Under the pieces are notes generated by a model, which was not told where the DNA came from, made no database searches, and saw only the letters and a program-made list of their open reading frames with translations. Shown one piece after another: positions 24,911-36,523 of a DNA stretch of 64,000 nucleotides. Source of the stretch: Sternotherus odoratus (Eukaryota; Chordata; Testudines; Kinosternidae). Location: NCBI GenBank assembly GCA_032164245.1, contig JAVMKO010000003.1:137071259-137135258 (forward strand), given 5' to 3'. Each line of letters opens with the position of its first letter. Position 1 is the first letter of the stretch. The position numbers and the translations under genes are program-made.

Positions 24911-26052
24911 TGTTAGTATTAACAGTCTATTTCCTCAGTCCTTCTTTGATGTATGCAATTTCAGTCATATGGAATCTGAGATAAAGGTAACATTTGAATC
25001 TCTACAAAAGTCACAGTAAAAGGGTATGTCAAGCTCTACAACTAGGAAGGGATCAGAGGAAAATAGATCTGCTACATACTATTTAAGAGGACACAGTCAG
25101 ATCCTAAGCCTAAAATTTCAGGTATCTTAAATCTGTGATTTGACTTTAATGAGAGAAGAAGCACAAATTATTGTGATAAACAAATAACCTCAGAAATGGA
25201 CAGAATGAAAGCACCTTAAAAAAATTGACATTTTTACAGGTACATTCATAGCCTTGAAAACTTACCTGAACCCTACTGTTTAAGTACCTAACTACACTGT
25301 CACTTGTAATCTCTATGAGTGTGTACCATCCCCCATTAATCACTCCCTCTTCTAAAAGCAGGCTATCTAAAGGGCAATTACTTAAGTTCAGATGATCATA
25401 TTTTTTAATCAGACTAAGGAAGTTTTACTGTACAGACTTTCTTTGAAATAGACTCATCACCTGAACTTATATTTTCTAATCACCAGCTCTAAATGAGTTT
25501 TAGTTATTGGAATGTGATACTGATTGCATCAGATGAATATCAGCAACCTGAGCTGCTTCTCAAATAGTAATTTTTTAATTTACTGTTGATAATTTACACA
25601 CACATTTTGAATAGCTGTCCCTTAATCTTGGAATCTTGCATTTATTAACTGGGTCAGCATTTGATTTAACATGTTCCATCACTTAACACTGCAAAGCTTT
25701 TACCCTCTGAATATAGGAGACACCAGCAGCTGCTGAATTCAATTGACTGAAGAACTCTTGTTCAGAGCAGAAAATGCTACTTCAGAATCTCCTTTACAAA
25801 TGCTGATAGAGTTAGGAGAGGGGAAAAAACCGGAAAGGAAAACCTCTTCTCTTTCCCTCAGGTACACCAAACTAGCTTTGAGAGGACATGTACCACTGCC
25901 CTCCACTGGAAGGAACATAACTTGCTCCCTGTGAATACAGGTGCCATCTATTGGCCCAGGACTGTTAAAGACTAGCACTAACTGCTGGGCTGAAGTTCAC
26001 TGATGGGTTCAGAGGCTCCAGTGCCAGAAGGGACCATTGTGATCATCTAGTC

Positions 26053-26909
26053 TGGTGATCTCCAAACAGTCAATTGCGATCAGCTGGTCTATCCTAGAGA
26101 ATCTCCCAGTCAATCATGATCTCCAGTGGTGCAGTATGGCTACCACTAAAGCAGACTCCCTACCCCAGCCCCATGCCTCCCCGGAAGCGGCCAGCACAGC
26201 CCCATGACTGCAGGGGCAGGGGTCTACCTCCGCGCACTACTCCTGCCTGCAAGCATTGGCTGGGAGAGCTGCGGGGGCTTGCACAGAAGAGCAGCACTCA
26301 GAGCCACATGCCCCCCAGCCACCCCCAGGGGCACGTTGGCACCTTCTGGGAATGATGTGGGGCTGGGGTTGGCAGGGAGTGCTGGAGGTAAGTGCTGCCT
26401 GGTGGAAAGCTGCACCCCAATCCCCATTCCTGAGCCCCCTCCCAGATCCAGCACTGCATATGCCCTCCTGCATCCTGAAACCCTCCTGCACCCCAAGCCC
26501 CATCTTGACACACACACCCCCGAGCCAGCACCCTGTAACCCCTCCTGCACCCCAACACTCTGCCCCAGCCCTGATCCCCTCCCAGAGCCAGCACCCCGTA
26601 CCTCTTCCCACATCCCAACTCCCTGCCCCAGCCTTAACCCCCTCCTGCACCCCAACCCTCTGCCCCAGGCTCAGCCCAGAGCCCCCTCCCACACTATAAA
26701 CCCCTTGGCCCTAGCCCAGAGCCCATACTTCCTCCCAAACCCCAACCTCCTGCTCCACCCCAGTCAAAGTGAGTGAGGATGGGGGAGCGTAAGTGACCAG
26801 GGAGAGATGCGGAGTGTGTGGGGATCTGGGGAACGGAAGGGGCAAGGTAGATTCTGGGTTGCTCTGAGATTCAAAGAGTGATCTTGGGTATAAAGGTTGG
26901 AGACCACTG
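26053..26909. mobile_element. hAT-like MITE with perfect 8-bp target duplication
   Basis: The ends tggtgatctccaaac and gttggagaccactg are inverted repeats. Both sides carry atctagtc (26045-26052 and 26910-26917). Outside, the host reads ccagaagggaccattgtgatc on the left and tgacatcctgtatagcac on the right, which together form a familiar interspersed repeat that the element interrupted. Inside is a long run of C-rich imperfect repeats (cccctcccagagccagcaccc) with accidental open frames. Confidence 0.88.
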
Positions 26910-27337
26910 ATCTAGTCTGACATCCTGTATAGCACAGATCACCACAAATAAGCTATAGAACTATACTTAATGGTCTTGTGTACCACTGTCCTCTGCTGGA
27001 CAGAACTAGAGCTTCCCTTATGTGCTTACAGCAGTGTCACCTAACCAGCTGAGGTAGTGAGAGGCATCTCCTTTACTTCAGTGAGCAACAAGTCTGGCTT
27101 TACAGAGTCAGTTTTAAAAGTTGGGTTTTGGGGGGGGGGGTGAGGGGAAGGTCCCCCATGGTACACATCACAGAGCAGCAGAAGATCATAGCATCTGAGA
27201 TTGTGACTACAGTGATTACTATCAACATTTTTATACTGCACTCAATATTTAACCATCTATAATCAAATTATCATACAACCACCGAAAAGAAAACAAGAAA
27301 CAAAGATCTAGGGGAAAAGTTATTTTAAATGCAACAC

Positions 27338-27338
<1 letters not shown>

Positions 27339-27389
<51 letters not shown>
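27339..27389. repeat. (TC)n(AC)n compound microsatellite
   Basis: About 11 TC units run directly into about 14 AC units. It lies 171 bp left of nothing coding and 411 bp from HHAT exon v. Confidence 0.95.
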
Positions 27390-27392
<3 letters not shown>

Positions 27393-27799
27393 AACTGAAC
27401 AGTATACACATAGATCATTGCCTTCCTGCCACCTTGTTTTCTTCTGGAATCCCTTGCTCTATCCTTTTGACCTTTTTAGATCAGTAGAACAGGATGGAGG
27501 GAAAAATACCAGGGTGGGAAAGAAGAATTGTGAAAAATTCCTCAATGTTTTTCCTTTTTCTCCTAAAAACTTCAAATAATTTCAACCACCACTGCAGTTG
27601 GCATAAAAAACAGGGTGAAAGTTTCACCTACATTTTTTCAATTTGTTTTAACTTTGAATTTGAAAATATTTAAATGGTCTTAATTATAATTTGAGTGGAA
27701 GCAAACTCTTGCCTTGTGTCTCTAAAACATCTTTTGGAAACGGATTAGGTAATGAATAATTAACAAAGTATATTCAAAGTAAGAAATATTTACACTGAC

Positions 27800-27971
27800 C
27801 TAATGTCCAGTAGGACACTGCTTCCAGATGTGAAGAACTACTGTATATAGCATGGATATACAGGAGATGAATCATCAGCTCTGCCAACCACCACCAAAAG
27901 AAAATGCGAACTATGCCCAGCAGTAAAAGGCAAAGGTTACTCGTCAAACTGCAGGCTTCTTGCCTCCTCAT
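27800..27971 (-). CDS. HHAT: HHAT coding exon v (WWWLAELMIHLLYIHAIY)
   Basis: This 172-bp exon holds 57 codons plus one base, identical in length to the human exon (about residues 229-285). It starts MRRQEACSLTSNLCLLLLG, where the Cys corresponds to human Cys242. It contains the tryptophan-rich WWWLAELMIHLLYIHAIY and ends SYWTL with the first base of a Gly codon. The acceptor is tttcttcctgtag. The donor is TTAG|gtcagt, a weaker non-gtaag donor. The methionine at the start is internal to HHAT and not a real start, because the frame continues from exon iv in phase 0. Confidence 0.96.
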
Positions 27972-28989
27972 CTACAGGAAGAAATCAAAGTAAGTTACAT
28001 TGTGTACAAGTGACCAGACATTTCATTCAAATAGACTTTTTTATGCCAACTTTTAAAATTAAATTTCTTTGTATTTATCTGCACCATCAAGAGCACTATT
28101 TTCAATGTGATGTTTGGGGAATTCTCTATTTGGTCATGGTAATCAATCAAGTTTATGGGAAAAGTGAAAATAAGAATTTGAATGAGATGCACAACCTGTT
28201 TTCAGTTACTCCCACAGGACTAGACGCAGTACAAGTATTCAGTTCCATTTTTGTCCATTGAGGGTCTTCCCACATGCTTTCAAATGGAGAATAGGAACAC
28301 TTCCCTTCTATATCCTGTCTACACTACAGACTTGTAGTTCTGCAACTTCAGTCAATAGGACTGAAGTGGTGCAGGACACAATGGTACAGAGCTTCCACAT
28401 TAGCCATCCCAATTCAAGTGCATATGCATTGCCCCCATACATGCAGAGTACTTTGACAGTGCTAAAAGGCCTTGTATCTATCCCATGATGCAGCTCCCTG
28501 AAATAGGTGCATCATGTTTTCATCGGTTCACATTTTTGATTTGCTTTAATGGATGCTTCAAATGGTTCAGTCCTGCAGGGGTATCTATTTATGCCCGATG
28601 AGGGCAGGAGATGCATCACCGTACACCCCTACATTATCAATTCACATACCCTATCACTCCACTGCTATGCAAATTCTGAGGCTGGGGACACAAATATGCT
28701 GAATGCCATCATATTTGAGGGTGCTCAAAGAGGGCCTGATTTAATTGTAATCCTCTAATTTCTAGAGGGCTGTCACACTTAGAGGAATACAAATCCGTTT
28801 TAATAAACCCTGTATCTGGCTCTGTGAATTATACCCTAAGTACTTGATCCAGCAAAAATTATCTGCTAAGAAATAAACACAAGCTTCTCAAAGAGCAAGT
28901 GAAAAGAAAATGTTATGCTTCTCTCAGCAGGTATCTACCACTGACGTCCCTCGTTTTAGTGCCTCTTCACACATGGGAACACAGGACTA
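27972..28989. other. intronic sequence upstream of HHAT exon v
   Basis: The exon v acceptor tract is at 27972-27990. A stretch near 28310-28780 (tcctgtctacactacagac...) has the flavour of a DNA-element remnant, but ends were not found. Confidence 0.4.
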
Positions 28990-29125
28990 TAGAAACAGGA
29001 AGACTGGATCAGACCCAAGGTCCATCTAATGCAGTATCCTGTCTCTAACAGTGGCCAGCAACATATGCTTGGGCGTGCAAGAACCCCACAGCAGGCAGAA
29101 GAACCTAGAGAACAGCCTAAAAACA
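28990..29125 (-). mobile_element. CR1 LINE 3' untranslated fragment
   Basis: The sequence gaagactggatcagacccaagg, tccatctaatgcagtatcctgtct and aacagtggccagca matches the 3' untranslated part of the CR1 at 41.35 kb, with scattered changes. Confidence 0.8.
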
Positions 29126-31384
29126 AAACAAAAAACAAAAAAACCAAAACAAAAAAAAAAACCCACCCTACAGCACTAATATTCATTTTTAACCACACAC
29201 GTGTAACCAAGTTACAGAATACCCTCTAACAGAAGTCACTCCAGGAAGACAAACAGAACTACAATATCTTCAATTAACAGTCTATTCCCCTTTAACATCT
29301 GTTGGGTTAATTTTTTCAAAGACAGCACTTTGTCTTCAGACTCGTACAAAAACCTTAAAATTTAAAAATTCTGACAGGCAAAGCTACTCAAAGCAAATTA
29401 AGAGACAAGAAATTTACTTTTCTCCGTAGTTTCTTTCGGTTCACCTTTAGGGGTAGGTTTCGAGTAGCTGTACAACATGATGTTCTCATAAAAAGGCATT
29501 AACTATTCTGAAGCATTTAGTTAAATAGCTCTTGTAGAGGAAGAAATAACCTACCCGATTTTAAAGGGGAAAAACCATTTTAATAAGAAAACTATGCAGG
29601 GGTCTTAACGTAGACTTTTCAATACCTGCGGACGTCTAGTAATAGTCATTGAAGGTGATCTCCCACAGAAAGCCGGATCCAAAGCCCACCAAAGGTAATG
29701 GGAGTCTCTCAACTGACTTCATTGAGCTTTGGAAAGCTCGCCATAGTTTACCCAAGATGTTGCTCTTGGATGCTGACACTACTTCTTCCAGTTGCAAAGC
29801 CTGCTGTGATTGTTGGTGGATCCCCCCGTACATATGCAGATGTGCACACACACGCTCACATGCACTCCAAATCATTGTCAGGGCCCTGAACAAGGGTGGT
29901 TCTGCCGGAGAAAGGCGAGGGAGGCTATTTGCGGAGACTGACAAAGGGGTCCACAAAGCAGGTAGGCAGCAGCCTCAGAGGCCATTACAGCCTTAGCAGA
30001 AGCAACTACTGGAGAAAGACAAATTAGTTGTTCCCAGGCATTATAACATTAAGAGAGTCCAGAGGTGAGAGAGAAATTCTAATCATCCTGTATTTATCAA
30101 TATCCTCAGATGCTGGGAAAAGCCCAAGGGAACTACAGTATTTTCCATGTGGTGGCTGTGATAGTGGTAAATATTTGTTAAAGACAAGATAGGGGAAGAG
30201 AAAAAGTAACACTATGTGATGTTAAAACTCTCCTGTTTGTACCTAATACACTGGATTTATTGCTCAAAAACAATTTGTCACGCTAAATGTTTTACTCCTG
30301 TAAAACTGCCATGGTCAGCAAGAGCTAGAGTGATCTGCTAAGCAAGTGCTGGTCTCCCAAGTTTAAAGTCATATGGGAGAAGATTTAAATTTTGTAGTTG
30401 GCATTTTTCCCAAGATGCTCACCAAATTCTAGGACATAACATATGAATGTGTTTAATACAGTTAAAGTCTCATTCCTCCTTCTCCCTGAAGTAGGCCAGA
30501 ATATAATCTGTTTAGTGGAAAACCAGCATTGCCTTCCCGATTCACAGACAATACAACATGCAGACCAAAGGACACTACAGATGTTGAACTTTAAATTTTC
30601 AAAGGCTTCCTTTTCGTGAGCCTGTTAAATTTTCACATGCATCTGTGCATGGAGAAGGCTACTTACAGAAGCCAATGCACACTTACACACCTAAATCAGG
30701 TTTGCTCATTCATATTTTGCATACTGTACAAAAGAGACCCTCTGATATTTTGAGTGGAAGGATCAAGATTTCAGCTGACCTCCACAAACATGTACAAATT
30801 GGGAAGTTAAGTTCTAATATGGGCTGCATGTGTTTGCATTCATAACACCCACAAATTCTGCAAGTGAATTTGTATGGGCTGGTTGACATTTTTGACCTAC
30901 TGAAACTGCCGTGTCTTTGCATGTGTTTGTACACAATAGGACCTATAATTATTGGTTGGGGCTTCTGGGCACAAATGTAACATCTATTAAAGCTTATGTT
31001 AAAGTTATCTACAGCACAGATAAATAAAAATTATTGGGTAGAATGCTTAAATTATCCAAAGATAGCAAGTTTGGCATAAAAACTCATAAAATGCACATAA
31101 TACTTAATCTGCAATATCCCAAATTAGGGTAATAAATTTAACAGTACAGTTTAAACATCAGTATCCATAGAAAGTTATACTAGAAATAAGCTGTGAAAAA
31201 TAAATAATGTAACAAGTGTAAATTGTCCCTCAATACTTGAGAATTTAGGGCAAGTTATCCCTAAATAAATATGCTCTTAAAAATATTTCAGCTACTTTCC
31301 TGTTTTTGCTTCTCACGGGCACTCTAGCTCATTTCTCCTGGTATTGCCATTTGTTGGGGATATATTCTAAATAAATGTCCCTTG
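29126..31384. other. intronic sequence, no feature seen
   Basis: AT-rich, with an A/C-rich run near 29120-29165 that looks like a LINE tail. Nothing gene-like was found. Segments 31761-32844 and 33134-34446 are similar. Confidence 0.5.
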
Positions 31385-31760
31385 TCCACCTGATGATCCG
31401 ACACCATGCGTCGCCACATCAGCTGCGATAGCTCTGATCAATACTGCATTCTCTCACTCTTTACTGGGATTCCATGTACCCACAGCTCCAACGATTAGTG
31501 CATATATTTGAACCTCAATTCCCAGCTCTCAGGGCATCAGATGGTAGGGTGTGGGGTATCTCTTTTTTTGAGCTCAGGCATCCCAGAAGGCCATGATCCT
31601 GTTCTCAAAAGGAACTGCGACATCCACCATGAGGATCCTCTTCTGTACCTCATTAGTAAGGACAATGTCTGGTCACAGTTGACTGTCCATTCCAGGGATA
31701 GTGACATTCACGCCAACCTTCCCCACAGGTAGAGGGATAGCCTCGATTAAGTGATCTTGA
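31385..31760 (-). pseudogene. decayed R2-like LINE endonuclease domain
   Basis: The minus strand encodes EAIPLPVGKVGVNVTIPG, then a stop, then PDIVLTNEVQKRILMVDVAV, PFENRIMAFWDA, a stop, and after further decay GIEVQIYALIVGAVGTWNP. The PD followed at a distance by Asp-Val fits the restriction-like endonuclease at the C terminus of R2-clade non-LTR retrotransposons, which cuts target DNA for integration. Two stops are TGA where relatives have Arg, consistent with CGA to TGA decay at methylated CpG. No reverse transcriptase is next to it. It could belong to a sister clade, and the clade is recalled and not computed. Confidence 0.6.
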
Positions 31761-32844
31761 ATGGTGCTGTGACAGCTGCCAGATGCAGGCTACTATTAAT
31801 ACAAGTTCAAACTATCCCATTATTGCAAAGCAATTATAACAAGGTAAAAGCATTATTACTGAAATCTCTTTGCCACAGAATAATTTTGCTATTTTTCATC
31901 TTCTGGGACTCCATTTTCCAGCATGTTAAACAGCAACATTCTTCTCACTCCCAAGATTAATGAGAATTGCAGAAACTCTTTCTTTTTTTAATATAATAAA
32001 AGCAATATACATATTTTATACCTCATGCACCTGGATAGAGCTACTGAAAATTGCTAATTAATTATCATTCTGACTCCCCTTTATATTCTGCCAAGTCACT
32101 ACCCTCTCCTCATTTAAGCCGCTCCAACAAATGCACTTCTTCTGCAACACCTACAAGGGAGTCAATAATATGAATTTAACAACCTTATCTTCCTTTTTAA
32201 ATTTTAAAAAAGGAAAATCTTGCAGAATCACCAAGATATGCGTACTTCAAATGCAATCATATTGCAGTAACCAGCATCCTCCTCTACTGTTTGTCTCTCC
32301 CTGACTCATTGTCGCATGCCTAGAATTTAGGTCTGTTTGTGGCAGGGACAGTGTCTGCTATGTTTTCTTTGAAGTGATTAGCATGCTTTTGGAGCTATAA
32401 AATGATATATAAGAAGGAAATATTTCCTCAGTCTTCATCTAAGCTTAAAAGGTAAATACCGTATTCATTTGAATTTTCTCCCCACCAGTTTTGTTGTTCT
32501 CCTGAAAAGGGCATTATAGACGCACAATTGATTGGCCTGTTCTTAGTGAAGACTAGAAAATTACCTGATAACTTGTTACATCTTTCAATGAGCTTTCCTG
32601 GTGCTATTGCTCTTCTGACTCATCTCCCTTAACATCTCCTCACTGGCAGTGAGTACTATGAAGAGACTAAGTTTCTTCAAAGTGCTGAAAAATCACTTGA
32701 CTCGGCCCCTTTAATTCCTCTGTCACTTCTGTCCGTCACAGTTCAATGCAGTATCACTGTGTGTGTTCATTTTTCTATTCAAAGCCACAAAAGGGAACCG
32801 GACACCTGATTCGTATTCAGTCTAATGGAAAATGAGTGTCTAAG

Positions 32845-33133
32845 TGTCGGACATACCCACAGAAAAGGAAACAAAGCTGTGCGCAGGCTACCCCTACTTA
32901 TGCTAGCTTGAACCCAACTATTGCAAACAACAATAGCCGAGAAGACACCACAGTGCAAGTTTCAGTATGGGTAGTACAAGGCTGGCATGGACCCTAGGTA
33001 CATTCTTTTCTCGCTAGCCTGCTCCGAAGGTTGTGCAGCACTGTAAGCACTGCTATCATTACCTGCACTAGCTGGATTCAAGCTAGCTCATGCTGGCTAG
33101 CCCATGTTCAGATTTTGCTGGAGACATGCCCCA
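32845..33133. repeat. possible DNA-element remnant
   Basis: The segment is bounded by gtgtcggacataccc and gctggagacatgcccc and is rich in agctagc-type short inverted motifs (gctagcttgaac, caagctagctc, gctggctagccc). It resembles the non-coding MITEs elsewhere in the window, but ends could not be proven. Confidence 0.35.
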
Positions 33134-34446
33134 AATTTAGCTCACTTCTACTGATTCTTAAAAGTATATCGTATTCTACTTTTGTTAACTGTATTTTCAT
33201 CATGTGTCTCTTTAGTAAGAGAATCTTTTTATCCACTGCATCAGGTGGTAAGCATTTCTCTCCCGGTCACTGAGCCTGCTCAAGTACACTCTAATGACAA
33301 ATTCATTTTAGCCAGGTGGGAGGGGTGGAGAACAGAAACAGGGACTATCAGAAGTACAAGCCAGTCACCAAAAGTTAACCACATCCCTAAAGTAAAAGGT
33401 GGGAGTAATGTCTAGCTGGTTACAATGGCAGTCACTTGGACAGATCTATGCATGTTGCTTACAGTTATGGAGTTACAAGAACAGAGGCAATCCCTAGTAT
33501 TTTCTTTTAAACCAAGTGTTAACCATTCCACCCAGGACTAGATTAGTTTTCTGAGAGTACATGCTGCCTCGAGAGTACATCTGCTCTATTGGTGGTGGAG
33601 GCTATTTTATTATCTTGTCTTCCTTTGAGCTGCATAGCAATTATGCATTCAGAACTATATCTATGCTAGACCATGTTCTGCATATGTTCAGTATCCTGGT
33701 GTCACAAGTTGGCTTTTCACTGATGCAATACCCATACTCTGTAAGTACCTCGAATTTTATACAAATTTTAACTGAAAAGCATCTCTCATTGCTGCAGTTA
33801 GTGACCAGCTGATATGTCTGAGCTACTATTGCACAGCTTTGTACCTTGAAATCATCAGTCCCTCACAGTACACCTCGGGTAGGAATGTTTATTTGCAATT
33901 CAACTAATATAGTGTATATTCAAGGCGGCTGATTGATAGCACTGAAAACTGAAGTCTCTGCCTATCCGGAGATCAGACACAGTATGCACACACACAATAA
34001 AACTGCAAGCTCACCCAAGCCATATCACCAATGTGACTTGGTATTGCCATGCTGTGAGAGTACTACTGCCTTCATGCCATTACTACTGAGACTTAACTAG
34101 GATGCTAATTGGTGCCAACAGTGGGGAAGATTTCTGTGGTGTGGGCTCCTAGCCATTCAGAGAACTGGACTGAGGTTATCCACTCATTTCAGGTAAGCTA
34201 TCAGAGAGAGTCATAGGACACCACAGCACCAACTAATGACTTTTGCTTACTACCAATCTAGGCTTTTATCTGAAGTGGCTGCCTAGAGGTGAAAGTCTCT
34301 GTCCTGTTACATTTCTTGCATTATCCAAGTCTGGGCAGCAATGTACCACATTTCCCAAAGCCAGAGGTGTGAATGATTAGCCAAAGTGGATGCTCAATTG
34401 TTCTCCCGAGTCTCAGCTTTCATTTGAATTAAACATTAGTCTTTAC

Positions 34447-34528
34447 CTGTTATGGTTTCAAAGAAAAGCTTCAAACTGTGAAACCAGTGTAACCACCGCA
34501 GAGACATCAGCATGAATTTGTAGAGCAC
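34447..34528 (-). other. candidate alternative exon in the HHAT sense (unproven)
   Basis: An 82-bp stretch lies in the intron between HHAT exons iv and v. It is bounded by a good acceptor (gctgctgtttcag|GTG) and a good donor (ACAG|gtaaag) on the HHAT strand, with a branch-point-like ggttaaac upstream. In phase 0 it is open: VLYKFMLMSLRW, then LHWFHSLKLFFETIT. Its length is not a multiple of three, so inclusion between exons iv and v would shift the frame. It is not part of the known HHAT protein and I do not recognise the peptide. It starts 154 bp downstream of the end of a same-sense solo LTR. It may be chance, a cryptic exon, or a first or second exon of an LTR-driven transcript. Confidence 0.25.
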
Positions 34529-34681
34529 CTGAAACAGCAGCTCGGAGGTTTAACCTGTGCCATTTATTTGAATGGATAGTTACTCATATCCCAATGATGA
34601 TCATTTAACTGCTCAAAGCATATGAAAGAAGAGAAAGAATCACATGAAGAATTACAGCAGAGTTCCCTAGGAGAGGGGGGC

Positions 34682-35161
34682 TGTCACTGGGTCTGCACAG
34701 GTTCCTCTCTTGCTCCCCTGTGCCCGGTGTTTTGGTTGGTACAAATAAGAGTCCTCACTCCTTCCTCTGGTGTTTCACCCAAGTGCCTTTTATTTACAGT
34801 GCAGTCCAAAGGCTCCAGTGCAACCAAGTGGTCCCTTTATCCCCCAACAGTTACCCTCTGCCAATCTTCAGGCCCCTGAGGCGCCCTGCCTGTGGTGAGG
34901 AGACAAAGCTGCAGCCTCCTGTCCCCTTCCTGGTTCACCTCCCAACTGAGCTCAGCTCAGGACTTTTCTAGCCCTCTGAGTCTTCAGCCCCAGCTCTGAC
35001 CACTTAGCCCAGCCTACTGCGGTAAGCCAGCCCTCCTTAGGGTCCACAGCTGGGCTCCCTGCTGACTGCTTGGAGCCACTGCCCCTGGCCCTCCTACCAG
35101 AAAGCAGGGCTTAGCCAGCGGGGACAGGGCATTCAAGGAGTTTTACCCCTGCCATCCCACA
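34682..35161 (-). mobile_element. solo LTR (family A) with 5-bp target duplication
   Basis: On the minus strand it starts TGTGGGATGGC and ends CCCAGTGACA. The 480-bp unit is flanked by ggggc on both sides (34677-34681 and 35162-35166). A poly-A signal lies at 34789-34794 (complement). Orientation is the same as HHAT. Family identity with 22377-22862 is clear along the whole length. Confidence 0.9.
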
Positions 35162-35166
35162 GGGGC

Positions 35167-36147
35167 ATAATTTTAATATCTCTTTGGCAAGTCTTTTAAG
35201 AGGAGATGCCCTTCAACATATGGTAGGTGTTTCAGGCACATGATTGGTTTCTTCCCTCCCCCCCCCTTTTTTTTTTTGAAAAGGGGGTCTCATCTGTCAA
35301 CAGTTTGGAAACAGATGTTTAAACAGCAGCTTTCAAACCAGCATCAGAGGAAAATGTGGTTCAATGAATACTCAACTGACAGCTATGGCACATTCAGTGC
35401 AACAAAATGAAGGATTTGCAAACAGCTGAAGGAATATTTTATCACTCATATACACGAGGAGCCTGTAATTTCTGTTTCCACTGCACCTGTGTGGGATGGT
35501 GGGAAGGGTTTACATTTCCTTATAATTTTTCACATGCTACATATGGTAGCGTGCCCAGAAAACATGACTATATTAAAAATGTTCTCCATCTTAAGACCCT
35601 CAAATCTGGCACCTCCAAGACTTTCCTGTAATTTTGGTTCACAAAACATCTGTCTCATGATAAGAATCACAAATTTTCTGGGGACTAATACATCTAAATA
35701 AGAATGAAAGAATTTTCAGTAATTTTCTAGCTGACTTTCAACTTGGCTTGGTTACATGTATAAGCTTGAATTGAATCCAAGCATCAAAATCTCTCTTACA
35801 CTGGTATCTGCTGTTCAGGAAAATAATATTGGAATTCACATCTTTGTATGGTTGACAGTAGGGCTGTATTTTTGTTCGGCACTTAGATACTATAGTGATG
35901 GGCATGTTAGAAACACAGTGGGGATAGATGGAGCTGTTGTCATGGAAGAACAAATTTTCTGGTAATTTTTCATTTCAATAAGGTGTATCGCCTGAGACAC
36001 CCACAATGGAAAGATTTCTATTAACGGTTGTCAAAAATTCCCTCTTTGACTTGCTCAAAATTGAACTTTGTCAAATTCACTAGCAGATGTATTGTTTAAG
36101 CAACTAAATTACTTTGTTTTCCTAAGGACCACATGGAAATAGAAGTC
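35167..36147. other. intronic sequence, no feature seen
   Basis: It contains a poly-C/poly-T run near 35257-35277 and otherwise ordinary intron. The stretch 36532-37630 up to the exon iv donor is the same in character. Confidence 0.5.
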
Positions 36148-36155
36148 CCTTAGAA

Positions 36156-36523
36156 CAGTGGTCCCCAACCCCCGGTCCGCGGACCGGTACCGGTCCGTGG
36201 AGCATTCGGTACCGGTCCGCGGCCCCGTTCCCCTCCGTCCCGCCCCTTCCGCTTCCGGCCGCTTTCCCTTCCGCTTCCGGCCCCGCCTTCCCTTCCGGTG
36301 CGTCAAGAGTTCTGCTTTTTTCTGCTTTTCCGCCGTTTTTCTGCGGCTTTTCGGCGGACATGCAAGATCCCGCCGCGCCGAAAAAAATATAGATGGGCTA
36401 CTGAATTCTGCGGGTTTTCGGCGGACATACAAGAGTCCGCCGAACCGCACAGAGCCCCCGGGCCGCATCCATTACTCGGCCGCGTTGACCGGTCCGCGGT
36501 CAACAAAAGGTTGGGGACCACTG
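36156..36523. mobile_element. hAT MITE (family B, long form) with perfect 8-bp duplication
   Basis: Termini CAGTGGTCCCCAACC and GGTTGGGGACCACTG are perfect 15-bp inverted repeats, flanked by ccttagaa on both sides (36148-36155 and 36524-36531). The interior is very CpG-rich, with repeated accggtccgcgg motifs and two copies of ttcggcggacat. It holds no transposase. The retained CpGs and intact ends point to a fairly young insertion. Confidence 0.95.

Noticed and set aside
26204..26776. Long overlapping open frames on both strands
   Set aside because: They arise from C-rich imperfect repeats inside a hAT-like element. The proteins are low-complexity Pro/Gly-rich strings.
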